Assembly: GCA_026713105.1 (NCBI GenBank)
Contig: JAPOPC010000115.1
Span: 1 to 37,716 of the forward strand
Reading direction: 5' to 3'
From: Acidimicrobiaceae bacterium
GTDB taxonomy: Bacteria; Actinomycetota; Acidimicrobiia; Acidimicrobiales; Poriferisodalaceae
Length of the DNA: 37,716 nt
Position numbers and translations under genes: made by a program. This document shows, one piece after another, positions 7,498-16,203 of this stretch. The notes beneath the pieces are model-generated. The model did no database searches, was not told the origin of the DNA, and was given only the letters and a program-made list of their open reading frames with translations. Every line of letters starts with the position of its first letter. The first letter of the stretch is position 1.

Positions 7498-8628
7498 TCA
7501 TCGGAGCAGACGGAAGAACGCCCGCACGTCGTCAACGAACAACTCGGGTTGTTCGAACGCCGCGAAGTGCCCGCCTGCGGGCATCTCGGACCAGTGGCGA
7601 ATGTCTGAGTAGATCGGCTCGGACCAGGCACGCACCGGCGGGATGATCTCGTAGGGGAACTTGGCCACGCCGGTGGGCACGTCCACCGTCATGCGGGGCA
7701 TCTGCCGGAAGCTTTCCCAATACAGGCGGCCCGACGAGGCTGCGTTCGCGTTCAGCCAGTAGAGCATGACGTTGTCGAGCATCTCGTCTCGGCCGAGCGT
7801 GTTCTCTGGGTGGCCGTCGCAGTCCGTCCATGCCCAGAACTTCTCCAGGATCCACGCAGCCTGACCGGCGGGCGAATCGGTGAGGCCGTAGCCCAGCGTT
7901 TGCGGCCGGGTGGATTGCTGCTTGGAGTAGCCCGAGTCCCAGTCGTTGTAGCGCTTTGCCGCTGCGAGGGCGCCGAGTTCCTCCTCGTTGGGCTCACGGT
8001 CTTTCGGGCGGCTGCCCCGCATCACCATGTTCAAGTGGATGCCGAGACACACGTCAGGGTGACGGCTGCCGAGCGCGCTGGTGACCGCGGAGCCCCAGTC
8101 GCCGCCCTGTGCGCCGAAGCGGTCGTAGCCCAGGCCAGCCATCAGCTCGGCCCAGCAGTCGGCAATCTTCTCGACGCCCCAGCCCGCCTCGGTCGGCTTG
8201 CCGCTGAAGCCGTAGCCCGGCAGTGACGGGCAGATCACGTGGAAGGCGTCGGCCGCACTCCCGCCATGGGCGACCGGGTCGGCCAGGGGCTCGATGACCT
8301 TGTGAAACTCGACCACCGAACCGGGCCAGCCGTGGGTGATGACAACGGGCATCGCATCGGGCTCGGGGGAGCGCACGTGGATGAAGTGCACGTCCATGCC
8401 ATCGACGTCGGCCATGAACTGGTCGAACCGGTTGAGGGATGCTTCGCGGGCTCGCCAGTCGTAGGTGTTGGCCCAGTAGTCGCAGACTTCCTGGACGTAG
8501 GCGAGCGGGATCCCCTGGGACCAGTCGTCTACTGGTTCTTCTTCTGGCCAGCGAGTTCTCGCCAGGCGGTCCTTGAGGTCTGCTAGCTGCTCGTCAGCGA
8601 CGTTGATCTGGAACGGTTCGATGCGCAT
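7498..8628 (-). CDS. Epoxide hydrolase (EHN domain plus alpha/beta hydrolase)
   Basis: The 376-residue protein has the N-terminal EHN domain (MRIEPFQINVADEQLADLKD, residues 1-20, then RLARTRWP) seen in microsomal-type and juvenile-hormone epoxide hydrolases, followed by an alpha/beta-hydrolase fold. The oxyanion motif is HGWPGS at 99-104. The nucleophile Asp177 sits in GAQGGDWGS. The catalytic His is in MPAGGHFAAFEQP near the end. These enzymes open epoxides to diols through an aspartyl ester. I place the start at the ATG at 8628, where TACCGT lies six bases upstream; the frame to 8778 adds 50 unconvincing residues. It leads a likely two-gene unit with the acyl-CoA ligase, which hints at catabolism of an epoxidised acid or terpenoid. 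Confidence 0.9.
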   Translation of the reverse strand: MRIEPFQINVADEQLADLKDRLARTRWPEEEPVDDWSQGIPLAYVQEVCDYWANTYDWRAREASLNRFDQFMADVDGMDVHFIHVRSPEPDAMPVVITHGWPGSVVEFHKVIEPLADPVAHGGSAADAFHVICPSLPGYGFSGKPTEAGWGVEKIADCWAELMAGLGYDRFGAQGGDWGSAVTSALGSRHPDVCLGIHLNMVMRGSRPKDREPNEEELGALAAAKRYNDWDSGYSKQQSTRPQTLGYGLTDSPAGQAAWILEKFWAWTDCDGHPENTLGRDEMLDNVMLYWLNANAASSGRLYWESFRQMPRMTVDVPTGVAKFPYEIIPPVRAWSEPIYSDIRHWSEMPAGGHFAAFEQPELFVDDVRAFFRLLR

Positions 8629-8634
8629 TCGAGC

Positions 8635-8640
8635 ACGGTA
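8635..8640 (-). promoter_or_regulatory. Leaderless -10 box of the epoxide hydrolase gene
   Basis: On the minus strand TACCGT is followed by six bases and the ATG at 8628, without a Shine-Dalgarno sequence. The same TACCGT-N6-start arrangement occurs before the CoA-transferase at 11239. Confidence 0.45.
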
Positions 8641-8809
8641 GTCCGCAGGTGTGACGTCGCCCCGGGGTGCACGAGGGCAGGGGCGCCCGTGCTTCAAACA
8701 GATGCGGCGCTCTTTGTTGGCTCGCGGGGTCGCAGGGGCGCCGCATAACTGCGCGCGGCCGCCCCTACCCACGCACACCCCTTGTTTCGTGGCGCGTTCG
8801 GCGGCTTGC

Positions 8810-11239
8810 TCAGTCGTAGACGAAGCCGAGTTCTGCTGGTGGGGGGAGTTCGCCTCCTATGTGGCCCTCGGCTCGGAGGCTTGCGACTTGGTCTTGGTTG
8901 AGACCGGCTACTTCGGCCATGACTTCGTCGGTGTGCTGGTCGAAGAGGGGGGAGGGGCCTGCTTGGGCGGGGCGGGCTCCGTCGAGAGTGAAGGGGCTGG
9001 CTATGTGTCGCATCGCACCCGTGATGGGGTGCGCGACGATCTCGATGTGGCCGGCTAGGGGTTGATGTGCGGGTGCGGTCCAGGGGTCCCTGCAGGGCTC
9101 GGTGCGGGCGCCTGCGTCGTGCAGCACGGACTGCAGCTCGGCTCGGGTTCGGGTGGGGGCACCGCCGTTGCGTTCGCTCTCTTCGAGCAGACCTGTGATG
9201 ACCGGCGCAGTCTCGGTTGCGTCGGCGACGACGGCGAGCCAGCCGTCTGTGGCTTCTATAAAGCCACTCCAGGCCGTTCCGGGTTCTCGGTTTCCCATCC
9301 GGCCGATGTCTCGGCCCGCCATCGATGCCAGCACGAGCGCTTCGCCGTTGTGCTGCCAAGTTCCTTCCTGCTGGGAGACGTCGATCTCAATGCCTCTGCC
9401 GGTGCTCTCGGCGTGGTGCAGGCCGCTGAGCAGGGCGAATCCTGCAGCGATGCCGGCGATGGGGTCGGGGAAGTAAATGTTGGAGATGCGGGCGCCCTCA
9501 TGCTCGTAGCCCTGCCGCTGCCCGAGGCCGCCCATTGCCTCGATGATCGAGCCGAAGCCGACTGCGCCGGAGTAGGGACCGTCGACGCCGAATGCGGGCA
9601 TGCGCACCAGCACGATACGGGGGTTCACCGCGGCCAGCGTGGCGAAGTCCAGCCCGAGCTGGGGCAGCACATGGGCCGAGAAGTTGGCGACCAGGGCGTC
9701 GCAGTTGCGCACGAGTTCCAAGAACGCGGCCTTGCCTTCGGTTGTTGCCAGGGTGACCACGCAGTCGCGCTTGCCCTTGTTGACGGCGTTGAAATGGCCG
9801 CCTGCCTCGTAGAAACGGTTGTCATGGACCAGGTGCTCGAGGCCCGGCGCCATGCCATGGTCATAGGGCCGCTGAGTGCGGAAGCCGTCGAAGGGATTCT
9901 GGGCCTCGATCTTGATGACGTCGATATCAAGCGGCGTCAGCAGGTTGCCGATATAGGGACCAGCCCAGGCGATGGTCATCTCGATGACCCGCAGACGACC
10001 GGTGGGGCGCAGTTTGGCGGCGGGGATGTCGGCTGGCGTTGAGCGATCCGTCGGGGTTGCGTCAGCGGCCGTCGAAGGCTCGAGCGTCGAACTTCGGGCC
10101 GCCCTGGCCGCGACTGCGGGGAGCTGGTCGGCGCCGCGTTCGCTGACTCGTTGGGCCCGCACCGGCAAGCCGGGAGCGGCGAACGGCTGGATCGGGGCGG
10201 ACACGGAGCCCGACGGCGTCTCGACGGTGCCGAGGAAGCCGCGTTCGGCGAGGTGCTCGTCTGCCAACGCATCGAGCGGGGTCATCACCATGCCGACGGC
10301 CCACGGCGTTTCCAGCGCAAACTGGAACAGCTCCCGCTTGGTGCGGGCCGCGTACCAGGGCTCAATGACCTCGCGAATCTTGTCGATGTGGCGGACCCTG
10401 CGGTGGCGGTGGCTCAGCTCGGGATCATCGATCCACTCGGGCACGCCGATGTGCAAGCACTGCATCTCCCAGTCGTCCCGCCGGAGCGATCCCGGGCACA
10501 CGTAGCCGTCGGCGCATCCGATGGCGCCCGATGGGTACGCCGTGGGCGGGTGCGGCCCCACCAGCGGCCTCCGTCGCTCGCAGTGCAGCGAGTCGCAGTA
10601 GCACAGCTCGACGGCGGTCAGCAGCGCGCCCAGCCACGACACATCCATGTGGGTTTCGGCCCGTCGCAGGATCAGGTGGGCAGCCCACGCTGCTAGGCCG
10701 CCAGCGCAATATTGGGCCTGCCAGCCCGGCAGTCGCAGCGGCTCGGCACCCTCGTCGCCGTTGAAGCCCAAGAATCCGGTGGCGGTCTGCACCAGCAGCT
10801 CGTCGGCGATCACGCCGGGATCGTCGGCGCCCGCACCCCAGGCGGTCACCGTCACGAGCTTGGGCACACGCTCGCCCTCGGCAGCGCGGGCGGCCAGCCG
10901 CTGAGGATCCCACGGCCCGTCGGCAAGCCCGGCCAGGGTGTCGCTGGCAATCACCACGTCCGGCCACAACGGGTCCAAGCCGTCAGCAGCGCAGTTCAGC
11001 TTTCCAGCGTTCAGATGCACATACAGCGGGCTCAGCTCGCCGGACTGCAGCGGAACATCGTCGACCGGCTGGCGCCGAGCAGGGTCGCCACCCGGCGGCT
11101 CGACCTTGACCACCGTGGCACCAGCGCCTGCCAGCAGCCGACCGGCGAACGGCCCGGCAATGCCGGTGGCCAGCTCGAGCACCCGCATCCCCGCCAGCGG
11201 CGGTCGCTCCGCCGCTTCGGCGTCGATCGAATCGGGCAC
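8810..11239 (-). CDS. Fused double-domain CaiB/BaiF CoA-transferase; N-half lacks the catalytic Asp
   Basis: At 809 residues this is two class III CoA-transferase units in one chain. Unit 1 runs from about 14 to 365 and opens with GMRVLELATGIAGPFAGRLL. A 45-residue Ala/Thr/Pro-rich linker follows. Unit 2 runs from about 413 to 800 and opens with GRLRVIEMTIAWAGPYIGNLL. Class III enzymes move CoA between acids through an Asp-anhydride. Unit 2 keeps this residue as Asp592 (IYFPDPIAG), but unit 1 has Gln at the equivalent place (PGWQAQYCAG, about 174-176), so unit 1 is probably structural or substrate-binding. Family enzymes are interlocked dimers, so the fusion may form a built-in heterodimer. 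The GTG start at 11239 has TACCGT six bases upstream. It is divergent from the deacetylase. Confidence 0.9.
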   Translation of the reverse strand: MPDSIDAEAAERPPLAGMRVLELATGIAGPFAGRLLAGAGATVVKVEPPGGDPARRQPVDDVPLQSGELSPLYVHLNAGKLNCAADGLDPLWPDVVIASDTLAGLADGPWDPQRLAARAAEGERVPKLVTVTAWGAGADDPGVIADELLVQTATGFLGFNGDEGAEPLRLPGWQAQYCAGGLAAWAAHLILRRAETHMDVSWLGALLTAVELCYCDSLHCERRRPLVGPHPPTAYPSGAIGCADGYVCPGSLRRDDWEMQCLHIGVPEWIDDPELSHRHRRVRHIDKIREVIEPWYAARTKRELFQFALETPWAVGMVMTPLDALADEHLAERGFLGTVETPSGSVSAPIQPFAAPGLPVRAQRVSERGADQLPAVAARAARSSTLEPSTAADATPTDRSTPADIPAAKLRPTGRLRVIEMTIAWAGPYIGNLLTPLDIDVIKIEAQNPFDGFRTQRPYDHGMAPGLEHLVHDNRFYEAGGHFNAVNKGKRDCVVTLATTEGKAAFLELVRNCDALVANFSAHVLPQLGLDFATLAAVNPRIVLVRMPAFGVDGPYSGAVGFGSIIEAMGGLGQRQGYEHEGARISNIYFPDPIAGIAAGFALLSGLHHAESTGRGIEIDVSQQEGTWQHNGEALVLASMAGRDIGRMGNREPGTAWSGFIEATDGWLAVVADATETAPVITGLLEESERNGGAPTRTRAELQSVLHDAGARTEPCRDPWTAPAHQPLAGHIEIVAHPITGAMRHIASPFTLDGARPAQAGPSPLFDQHTDEVMAEVAGLNQDQVASLRAEGHIGGELPPPAELGFVYD

Positions 11240-11245
11240 CGGATC

Positions 11246-11251
11246 ACGGTA
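11246..11251 (-). promoter_or_regulatory. Leaderless -10 box of the first fused CoA-transferase
   Basis: Minus-strand TACCGT, six bases, then the GTG at 11239. No ribosome site is visible. It is one side of a divergent promoter region with the deacetylase. Confidence 0.45.
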
Positions 11252-11329
11252 TCGGTTGCGCTCACGGCATTGCGGGCTGTGGGCGTGGGTGCAAGGCCCC
11301 TGTCATGGCAGGTGCAGAGAGGGGTTCGG

Positions 11330-11335
11330 TAGGGT
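11330..11335 (+). promoter_or_regulatory. Leaderless -10 box of the deacetylase gene
   Basis: TAGGGT is followed by six bases (CCGCGG) and the ATG at 11342. There is no purine-rich ribosome site. Confidence 0.45.
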
Positions 11336-11341
11336 CCGCGG

Positions 11342-12229
11342 ATGAGTTCCGAACATCCGCACAACGGCCAGCACACCGGCGTCACGGTCTGTTTGAGTTT
11401 TGACTTCGACGCAGTCTCGATCTGGACGGGTCCCCGTGGGTCACGGTCGCCCAACCTGACCGCCCGTGGCGAGTTCGCATCCATCGGCGCGCACCGGCTG
11501 CTCGACCTGATGGGCGAGCGCAGCATCCCGACCACCTGGTTTATCCCGGGCCACACCATCGACACTTTCGGCGACGTCTGTGCCCGGGTGGTCTCTGACG
11601 GTCACGAGGTGGGTTACCACGGCTACTGCCACGAGGCCCCGTCGTCGAAGCGCGACGAAGCCGACGAGCGGGCCATCCTCACCCGATCCATGGACTGCCT
11701 GGAACGGCTCTCGGGCAGCCCGCCGGTCGGGCACCGGGTACCGGGCGGCAACTGCGGGGACCGCTGGATCAGCCTGCTCATGGAGCACGGCTTCTCCTAC
11801 GACTCCTCGATGGCCCGCAACGACTACGCGCCCACCTGGTGCCGCTTGGGCGACGTGCCCACCACCGACGGGCCCCACCGCTTCGGCGACGAGGTGGACC
11901 TGGTGCAGCTGCCGTTCGACTGGATCCTCGACGACTGGCCCTATTTCAGCTACGACGGGCCAACGGTCCAGGGGTTGCGCACACCCGATCATGTCTATGA
12001 CGTGTGGTCGGCCGAGTTCGATTATCTGAACGTACGTGTCGGCAGCGGGGTGTTCGTGCTCACCATGCATCCCCAGTGCATCGGCCGGGGCAGCCGCATG
12101 CTGATGCTCGAGCGGCTCATCGACCACATGGCGTCCCAGCCCGGGGTGACGTTCGCCACGATGGCCCAGGTAGCCGATGACTTCCGGGCTGCCGCGACGC
12201 CCGGCGACTGTGCCAATCGTCGCCTCTAG
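11342..12229 (+). CDS. Polysaccharide deacetylase-like (NodB fold) amidohydrolase
   Basis: The 295-residue protein has the NodB-homology fold. Motif 1 is LSFDFDAVS with Asp21 and Asp23. Motif 2 is SDGHEVGYHGYCHE with His88, His93 and His97 as likely metal ligands. The R-P-G motif is VGHRVPGGN near 129-137, and the C-terminal motif LTMHPQ carries the last His. The spacing and the lack of a signal peptide favour the cytosolic branch that includes the allantoinase PuuE and other amide hydrolases, rather than a secreted chitin or peptidoglycan deacetylase. The leaderless ATG at 11342 is well supported. The aminotransferase follows 99 bases later on the same strand. The true substrate is not known. 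Confidence 0.85.
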   Translation: MSSEHPHNGQHTGVTVCLSFDFDAVSIWTGPRGSRSPNLTARGEFASIGAHRLLDLMGERSIPTTWFIPGHTIDTFGDVCARVVSDGHEVGYHGYCHEAPSSKRDEADERAILTRSMDCLERLSGSPPVGHRVPGGNCGDRWISLLMEHGFSYDSSMARNDYAPTWCRLGDVPTTDGPHRFGDEVDLVQLPFDWILDDWPYFSYDGPTVQGLRTPDHVYDVWSAEFDYLNVRVGSGVFVLTMHPQCIGRGSRMLMLERLIDHMASQPGVTFATMAQVADDFRAAATPGDCANRRL

Positions 12230-12328
12230 CAGGCGAGCGGCGAACCGCCACCGATCAACAAGCGATAGCTTGCCGCCGAGCGTCGCGACGCTGATGCGGC
12301 TGCATCACCAGACCGGGAGAGCCTGCGC

Positions 12329-13420
12329 ATGATCGGACGACCCAGGGCGGCTGTGGAGGGTCTGCCGGAGTACAAGCCCGGCCGGTCGGCTGCGCAGGCC
12401 GCCGCCGAGCACGATCTGGCCGAGGCGATCAAGCTGGCCTCCAACGAGAACGCCAACGACCCGCTGCCGTCGGTGGCGAAGGCGGTCGCCGAAGCGGCCT
12501 TGGGCATGAATCGCTATCCCGACCATCGCTGCATGGAGGTGCGCGAAGCGCTGGCCGACCGGCACCGCGTGGAGCTCGACCAGGTCACGGTGGGCTCAGG
12601 TTCGGTGGGCGTGCTGCAGCAGCTCTTTGCTGCCTATGTCGACCCCGGCGACGAGGTGGTGTACCCCTGGCGCTCGTTCGAAGTGCACCCGGTGTTCTGT
12701 GCCACCTCGGCCGCCCGCGCCGTCACCGTGCCGCTGACCGACCATAACTTTGACCTCGACAGCGTGGTTGCAGCCGTGACGGATCGCACCAAGATCGTCG
12801 TGCTGTCCACGCCCAACAACCCGACCGGCACCGTCTGCACGACGGCCCAGCTGTTGGGGCTATTGGCCGCGGTGCCCGACGACGTCATCGTGGTGATCGA
12901 CGAGGCCTACCGGGAGTTCGTCACCGACCCTGCAGTGGCCGACCCGATCGAGGCGATCCTGCCGAGGCACCCCAATGCGCTGGTGCTGCGGACCTTCTCC
13001 AAGGCGTACGGGCTCGCGAACCTGCGGGTGGGCTATGGGGTGGGGCACCCGGGCATCATCGGAGCACTCGACAAGGTGGCCCTGCCATTCATCGTGAGCG
13101 GCATCGCTCAGATCGCAGCGCTGGCGTCGCTGGAGCCGCAGGCGGCTGCCGAGCTGGCCGAACGGGTCGCCGGCATCCTGGCTGAGCGCGACCGGGTGAG
13201 CGCTGCGATGGCAGCGCAGGGTTGGCCGGTCGTGCCGAGCCAGGCCAACTTCGTGTACTTGCCGGTCGGCGACGGGGCGATGGACCTGTTCGTCCGACTG
13301 GAGCGCCAGGGGCTCGTGACTCGCCCGTTCGAGGGCGAAGGCGTCCGTATCAGCCTGGGCACTCCCGCCCAGAATGACCGGTTGCTGGCTGCGCTGGGGA
13401 CCTGCGACCCCACACCATGA
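12329..13420 (+). CDS. Histidinol-phosphate/aromatic aminotransferase (PLP fold type I)
   Basis: The 363-residue class I/II aminotransferase has all family landmarks: LASNENANDPLP near 36-47, the NNPTG loop at 163-167, DEAYREF at 191-197, and the PLP Lys225 in RTFSKAYGLANLRVGYG. The Arg that binds the substrate carboxylate is in GEGVRISLG near the end. It most resembles HisC and the aromatic aminotransferase Pat, which use 2-oxoglutarate and glutamate. Because no other his gene is present, a role outside histidine synthesis is possible. GGGAG eleven bases before the ATG supports the start. The upstream gap holds a small CAAGC-GATA-GCTTG hairpin and a GCGTCGCGACGC palindrome of unknown role. 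Confidence 0.88.
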   Translation: MIGRPRAAVEGLPEYKPGRSAAQAAAEHDLAEAIKLASNENANDPLPSVAKAVAEAALGMNRYPDHRCMEVREALADRHRVELDQVTVGSGSVGVLQQLFAAYVDPGDEVVYPWRSFEVHPVFCATSAARAVTVPLTDHNFDLDSVVAAVTDRTKIVVLSTPNNPTGTVCTTAQLLGLLAAVPDDVIVVIDEAYREFVTDPAVADPIEAILPRHPNALVLRTFSKAYGLANLRVGYGVGHPGIIGALDKVALPFIVSGIAQIAALASLEPQAAAELAERVAGILAERDRVSAAMAAQGWPVVPSQANFVYLPVGDGAMDLFVRLERQGLVTRPFEGEGVRISLGTPAQNDRLLAALGTCDPTP

Positions 13421-13446
13421 GCTGGATTGGCTGACTCAGGGCCGCG

Positions 13447-14919
13447 CTAGACAGCGGCTTCGCTGATCGCCTTCCACAGCAGCTCCAACTGGACGCGATC
13501 GGTTCGGGACTGGCCAACGGCTACCCGGATGATGCTGCGACCGTCCAGCTTCGACGGCGTCAGGTAGGCCACGCCGCTGTCGTTCACCGCTGCGGCGATC
13601 GCGTCGGTGGCGCGGTCTGCGGCTTCGGCGGTAGCGTCAGTCGCGTCGGCGGCCCGGCAGCGGAAGCACACCAGCGAGAACGGGTGCGGAGCGACGATCT
13701 CGAATCGGTCGTCGTCGTTGAGTTTCTGCGCCAGCTCCTGGGCCATGGCCACGTGATGGCGCACCATCTGCCGGATTCCTGTGGCCCCGTAGCTGCGAAG
13801 CACCCACCACAGCTTGAGCGCTCGGAAGCGGCGGCCCAGCGGCACCTGCCAGTTGCGGTAGTCGATCACACTGCCGGCATCGCTCTGGGCGTTTCGCAAA
13901 TACGGCGGGTCGATCGACAACGCTTCAGTGAGCGCCTCTCGCTCGGCGACGTAGAACGCCGAGCAGTCGAAGTTCACCATCATCCACTTGTGCGGGTTGA
14001 AGACGTAGCTGTCGACCAGCTCGACGCCGTCGTTGTGGTGACGGAACTCGGGGCAGATCATCGCCGTGCCGGCATAGGCGGCGTCGACGTGGTGCCACAG
14101 GCCGTGTTCGATTGCGATCTCAGAGATGGCCCGCACCGGATCGACGGCGGTCGTGCCGGTGGTGCCGACGGTCGAGCCGACGAACGCCGGCACCAAGCCC
14201 GCAGCGGCGTCGGTCTCGATGGCTGCAGCGAGGGCGTCGGGCCGCATCGCTTGGTGCTCGTCGACCTCGATGAGCCGAACGTGCCCGAAACCCGCGATGT
14301 TGGCGCCCTTCTCGACAGAGCTGTGCGCCTGCGCCGAGGTGTAGGCGACCATCTGCTCGGCGGGCTGGCCGCTGCGAGCGCTCGCACGGTGACGGGCTGC
14401 AACCAGGGCGACATGGGTCGCGTCGGACGCACTGCCCTGCAGCACCCCGCCGCCCACCGAAGTCGTCTTCCAGTGCTCGGGCAGAGCGCACAGATCCACC
14501 AGCCAGTCGAGCACGTGGCTCTCAACCTCGGTCAACGCCGGGGAGGCCGACCACAGCAGGCCGATTAGCCCGAGTCCAGCGGACACCGTGTCGGCCAGCA
14601 CCGACGGCGGCGAATTGTTTGCGGGGAAGTAGGCGAACCAGCCCGGATGCTGCCAGTGGGTGACGCCCGGCATCACCACCCGGTCGAGATCGGCCAGCAG
14701 GTTCTCGAACGGCTCGGGCTGCTCAGGAGCAGCGTCGGGCAGCAGCGCCCTGATGTCGCCGGGCTGCACGGTGGAAGCCACCGGCAGCGACTCGATGCGC
14801 GCCCAGTAGTCGGCGATCCAGTCGATGACTGCCCGACCGTGCTCGCGGAACTCGTCGGGCGTCATGTGCGGGGGCGGCGACGTCAGTGCCGCTGGCACGT
14901 CTGGATCGGTCTGGTCCAT
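13447..14919 (-). CDS. PLP-dependent group II (aromatic-type) amino acid decarboxylase
   Basis: The 490-residue protein is the usual length for DOPA/tryptophan/tyrosine decarboxylases, which release CO2 from an amino acid to give an amine in the cytosol. The substrate-pocket motif is HPGWFAYFPANNSPPSVLAD near 91-110. His199 in QAHSSVEKG stacks on PLP, Asp279 in HVDAAYAG binds the pyridine nitrogen, and Lys311 in NPHKWMMVNFDC forms the Schiff base. A short Ala/Asp/Thr-rich insert (TDATAEAADRATDAIAAAV) interrupts the C-terminal domain and is unusual. The ATG at 14919 has TAGCGT seven bases upstream. It is convergent with the aminotransferase and divergent from the kinase. Aromatic substrate is inferred. 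Confidence 0.9.
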   Translation of the reverse strand: MDQTDPDVPAALTSPPPHMTPDEFREHGRAVIDWIADYWARIESLPVASTVQPGDIRALLPDAAPEQPEPFENLLADLDRVVMPGVTHWQHPGWFAYFPANNSPPSVLADTVSAGLGLIGLLWSASPALTEVESHVLDWLVDLCALPEHWKTTSVGGGVLQGSASDATHVALVAARHRASARSGQPAEQMVAYTSAQAHSSVEKGANIAGFGHVRLIEVDEHQAMRPDALAAAIETDAAAGLVPAFVGSTVGTTGTTAVDPVRAISEIAIEHGLWHHVDAAYAGTAMICPEFRHHNDGVELVDSYVFNPHKWMMVNFDCSAFYVAEREALTEALSIDPPYLRNAQSDAGSVIDYRNWQVPLGRRFRALKLWWVLRSYGATGIRQMVRHHVAMAQELAQKLNDDDRFEIVAPHPFSLVCFRCRAADATDATAEAADRATDAIAAAVNDSGVAYLTPSKLDGRSIIRVAVGQSRTDRVQLELLWKAISEAAV

Positions 14920-14926
14920 GGCGGCG

Positions 14927-14932
14927 ACGCTA
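14927..14932 (-). promoter_or_regulatory. Leaderless -10 box of the PLP decarboxylase gene
   Basis: Minus-strand TAGCGT, seven bases, then the ATG at 14919. No ribosome site is present between them. Confidence 0.45.
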
Positions 14933-15092
14933 CTGGCCGATGTTGCGGCGACCAGCGGCGAATTCGCTCAGCGCGCGAGACGGTTGTCGCGGGGCTGCAC
15001 ACCCGCAGCCATCGGCGGCACACGTTGCCTAGTGTGTGCGAACTGCGCCTGCTGGGACATCGGAGGCGCCACCGGTTGCGAGGGGAGACGAG

Positions 15093-16178
15093 ATGGCGGA
15101 CGGGGCGGGAGGCCCAGAATCAGCGGGGCCAGCATCGGCACAGCCAGTCGTCGGTTACGACGTGCCGGCCGTGGAGGCGTGGATCAACGAGAACGTCGAG
15201 GGCCTTGAGCCGCCGTTCGAGTGGTCTCAGCTCGAAGGCGGCCACAGCAACCTCACCTACAAGCTGACCGCCGCCGACGGCACCACGGCGGTGGTGCGGC
15301 GACCGCCGATGGGGGAGCTGCTGCCCAAGGCCCATGACATGGGGCGCGAGTTCACGATCATCAGCGGCCTGGGGCCCACCGATGTGCCGGTGGCCATCGC
15401 ATACGGCTACTGCGAGAGCCCCGAGGTGACCGGCGCGCACTTCTACGTGATGAGCTACGTCGAGGGCAAGCCCATGTTCGAGTCCGCGGATGCCCGTGAG
15501 CACCTCACCCCCGACGGCCGGGCGCATGTGGGCATGTCGTTCATGGATGTGCTCGCGGCGTTGCACTCCGTTGATCCCGACGATGTCGGGCTGGGCGAGC
15601 TGGGCAAGAAGGAGGATTACGTCGGGCGTCAGATCCGCACCTGGTATCGCTCGTGGACGGCCTCGGCGGAATCGGCCCAGTACGACACTCCCGTCGTGCA
15701 CGAGCTGCACGACTTCCTGCTGGAGCGCAAACCCGAGCAGGGTCCCGCTCGGGTAGTGCACGGCGATTACGGGCTGCACAACTGCCTGTTCAACCCCAAA
15801 GGCGAGCTGCAGGCCGTGCTGGACTGGGAAATCTCGACGCTCGGCGACCCGCTTGCCGACTTTGCATATGCGCTGAACAGCTGGACGGAGCCGAGCGACG
15901 ACATCCTCGAGGGCTCCGACCCGCCGACGCTGGTGGACGGCTTCGTCGGGCGCGCCGACCTCATCGAGCGCTACGAGCAGCGCACCGGGGCCGACCTGTC
16001 GGACCTGTCGTACTACGTCAGCTTCAACCACTGGAAATCGGCGTGCATCATCCACGGCGTCTACGCCCGCTACATGCGCGGCCAGAAGCCCGCCGACGAT
16101 GTCGACTTGGACCTGTACCGGGCTCGCATCGGCCGCGGCATCGAGCAGTCCGCCGCCGCTGCTGCGGCGATCTCCTAG
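15093..16178 (+). CDS. APH-fold small-molecule kinase (ACAD10-type phosphotransferase)
   Basis: The 361-residue protein has the aminoglycoside phosphotransferase fold. The Gly-rich loop region is LEGGHSNLTYKL at 48-59 and the ATP lysine is replaced by an Arg-containing VVRRPP strand. The Brenner motif VVHGDYGLHNCLFN gives catalytic Asp225 and Asn230, and the metal Asp244 is in AVLDWEISTLGDP. This is the branch found with acyl-CoA dehydrogenases (as in human ACAD10/11) that phosphorylates hydroxyacyl substrates, not an antibiotic-resistance enzyme. I use the ATG at 15093 because AGGGGAGA lies just upstream; the GTG at 15036 lacks one. The uracil-DNA glycosylase follows after 25 bases, so the pair is likely one transcript. 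Specific substrate unknown. Confidence 0.85.
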   Translation: MADGAGGPESAGPASAQPVVGYDVPAVEAWINENVEGLEPPFEWSQLEGGHSNLTYKLTAADGTTAVVRRPPMGELLPKAHDMGREFTIISGLGPTDVPVAIAYGYCESPEVTGAHFYVMSYVEGKPMFESADAREHLTPDGRAHVGMSFMDVLAALHSVDPDDVGLGELGKKEDYVGRQIRTWYRSWTASAESAQYDTPVVHELHDFLLERKPEQGPARVVHGDYGLHNCLFNPKGELQAVLDWEISTLGDPLADFAYALNSWTEPSDDILEGSDPPTLVDGFVGRADLIERYEQRTGADLSDLSYYVSFNHWKSACIIHGVYARYMRGQKPADDVDLDLYRARIGRGIEQSAAAAAAIS

Positions 16179-16203
16179 CGCTGCGGGGCCCGGCAGACCG
16201 GCG

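Noticed and set aside
9062..10042. Plus-strand frame opposite the CoA-transferase
   Set aside because: Antisense shadow without a ribosome site or known motifs.
15093..16178. Aminoglycoside-resistance kinase
   Set aside because: The Brenner motif is shared by the whole APH fold; the overall pattern and setting match the ACAD10-type acyl-related branch.
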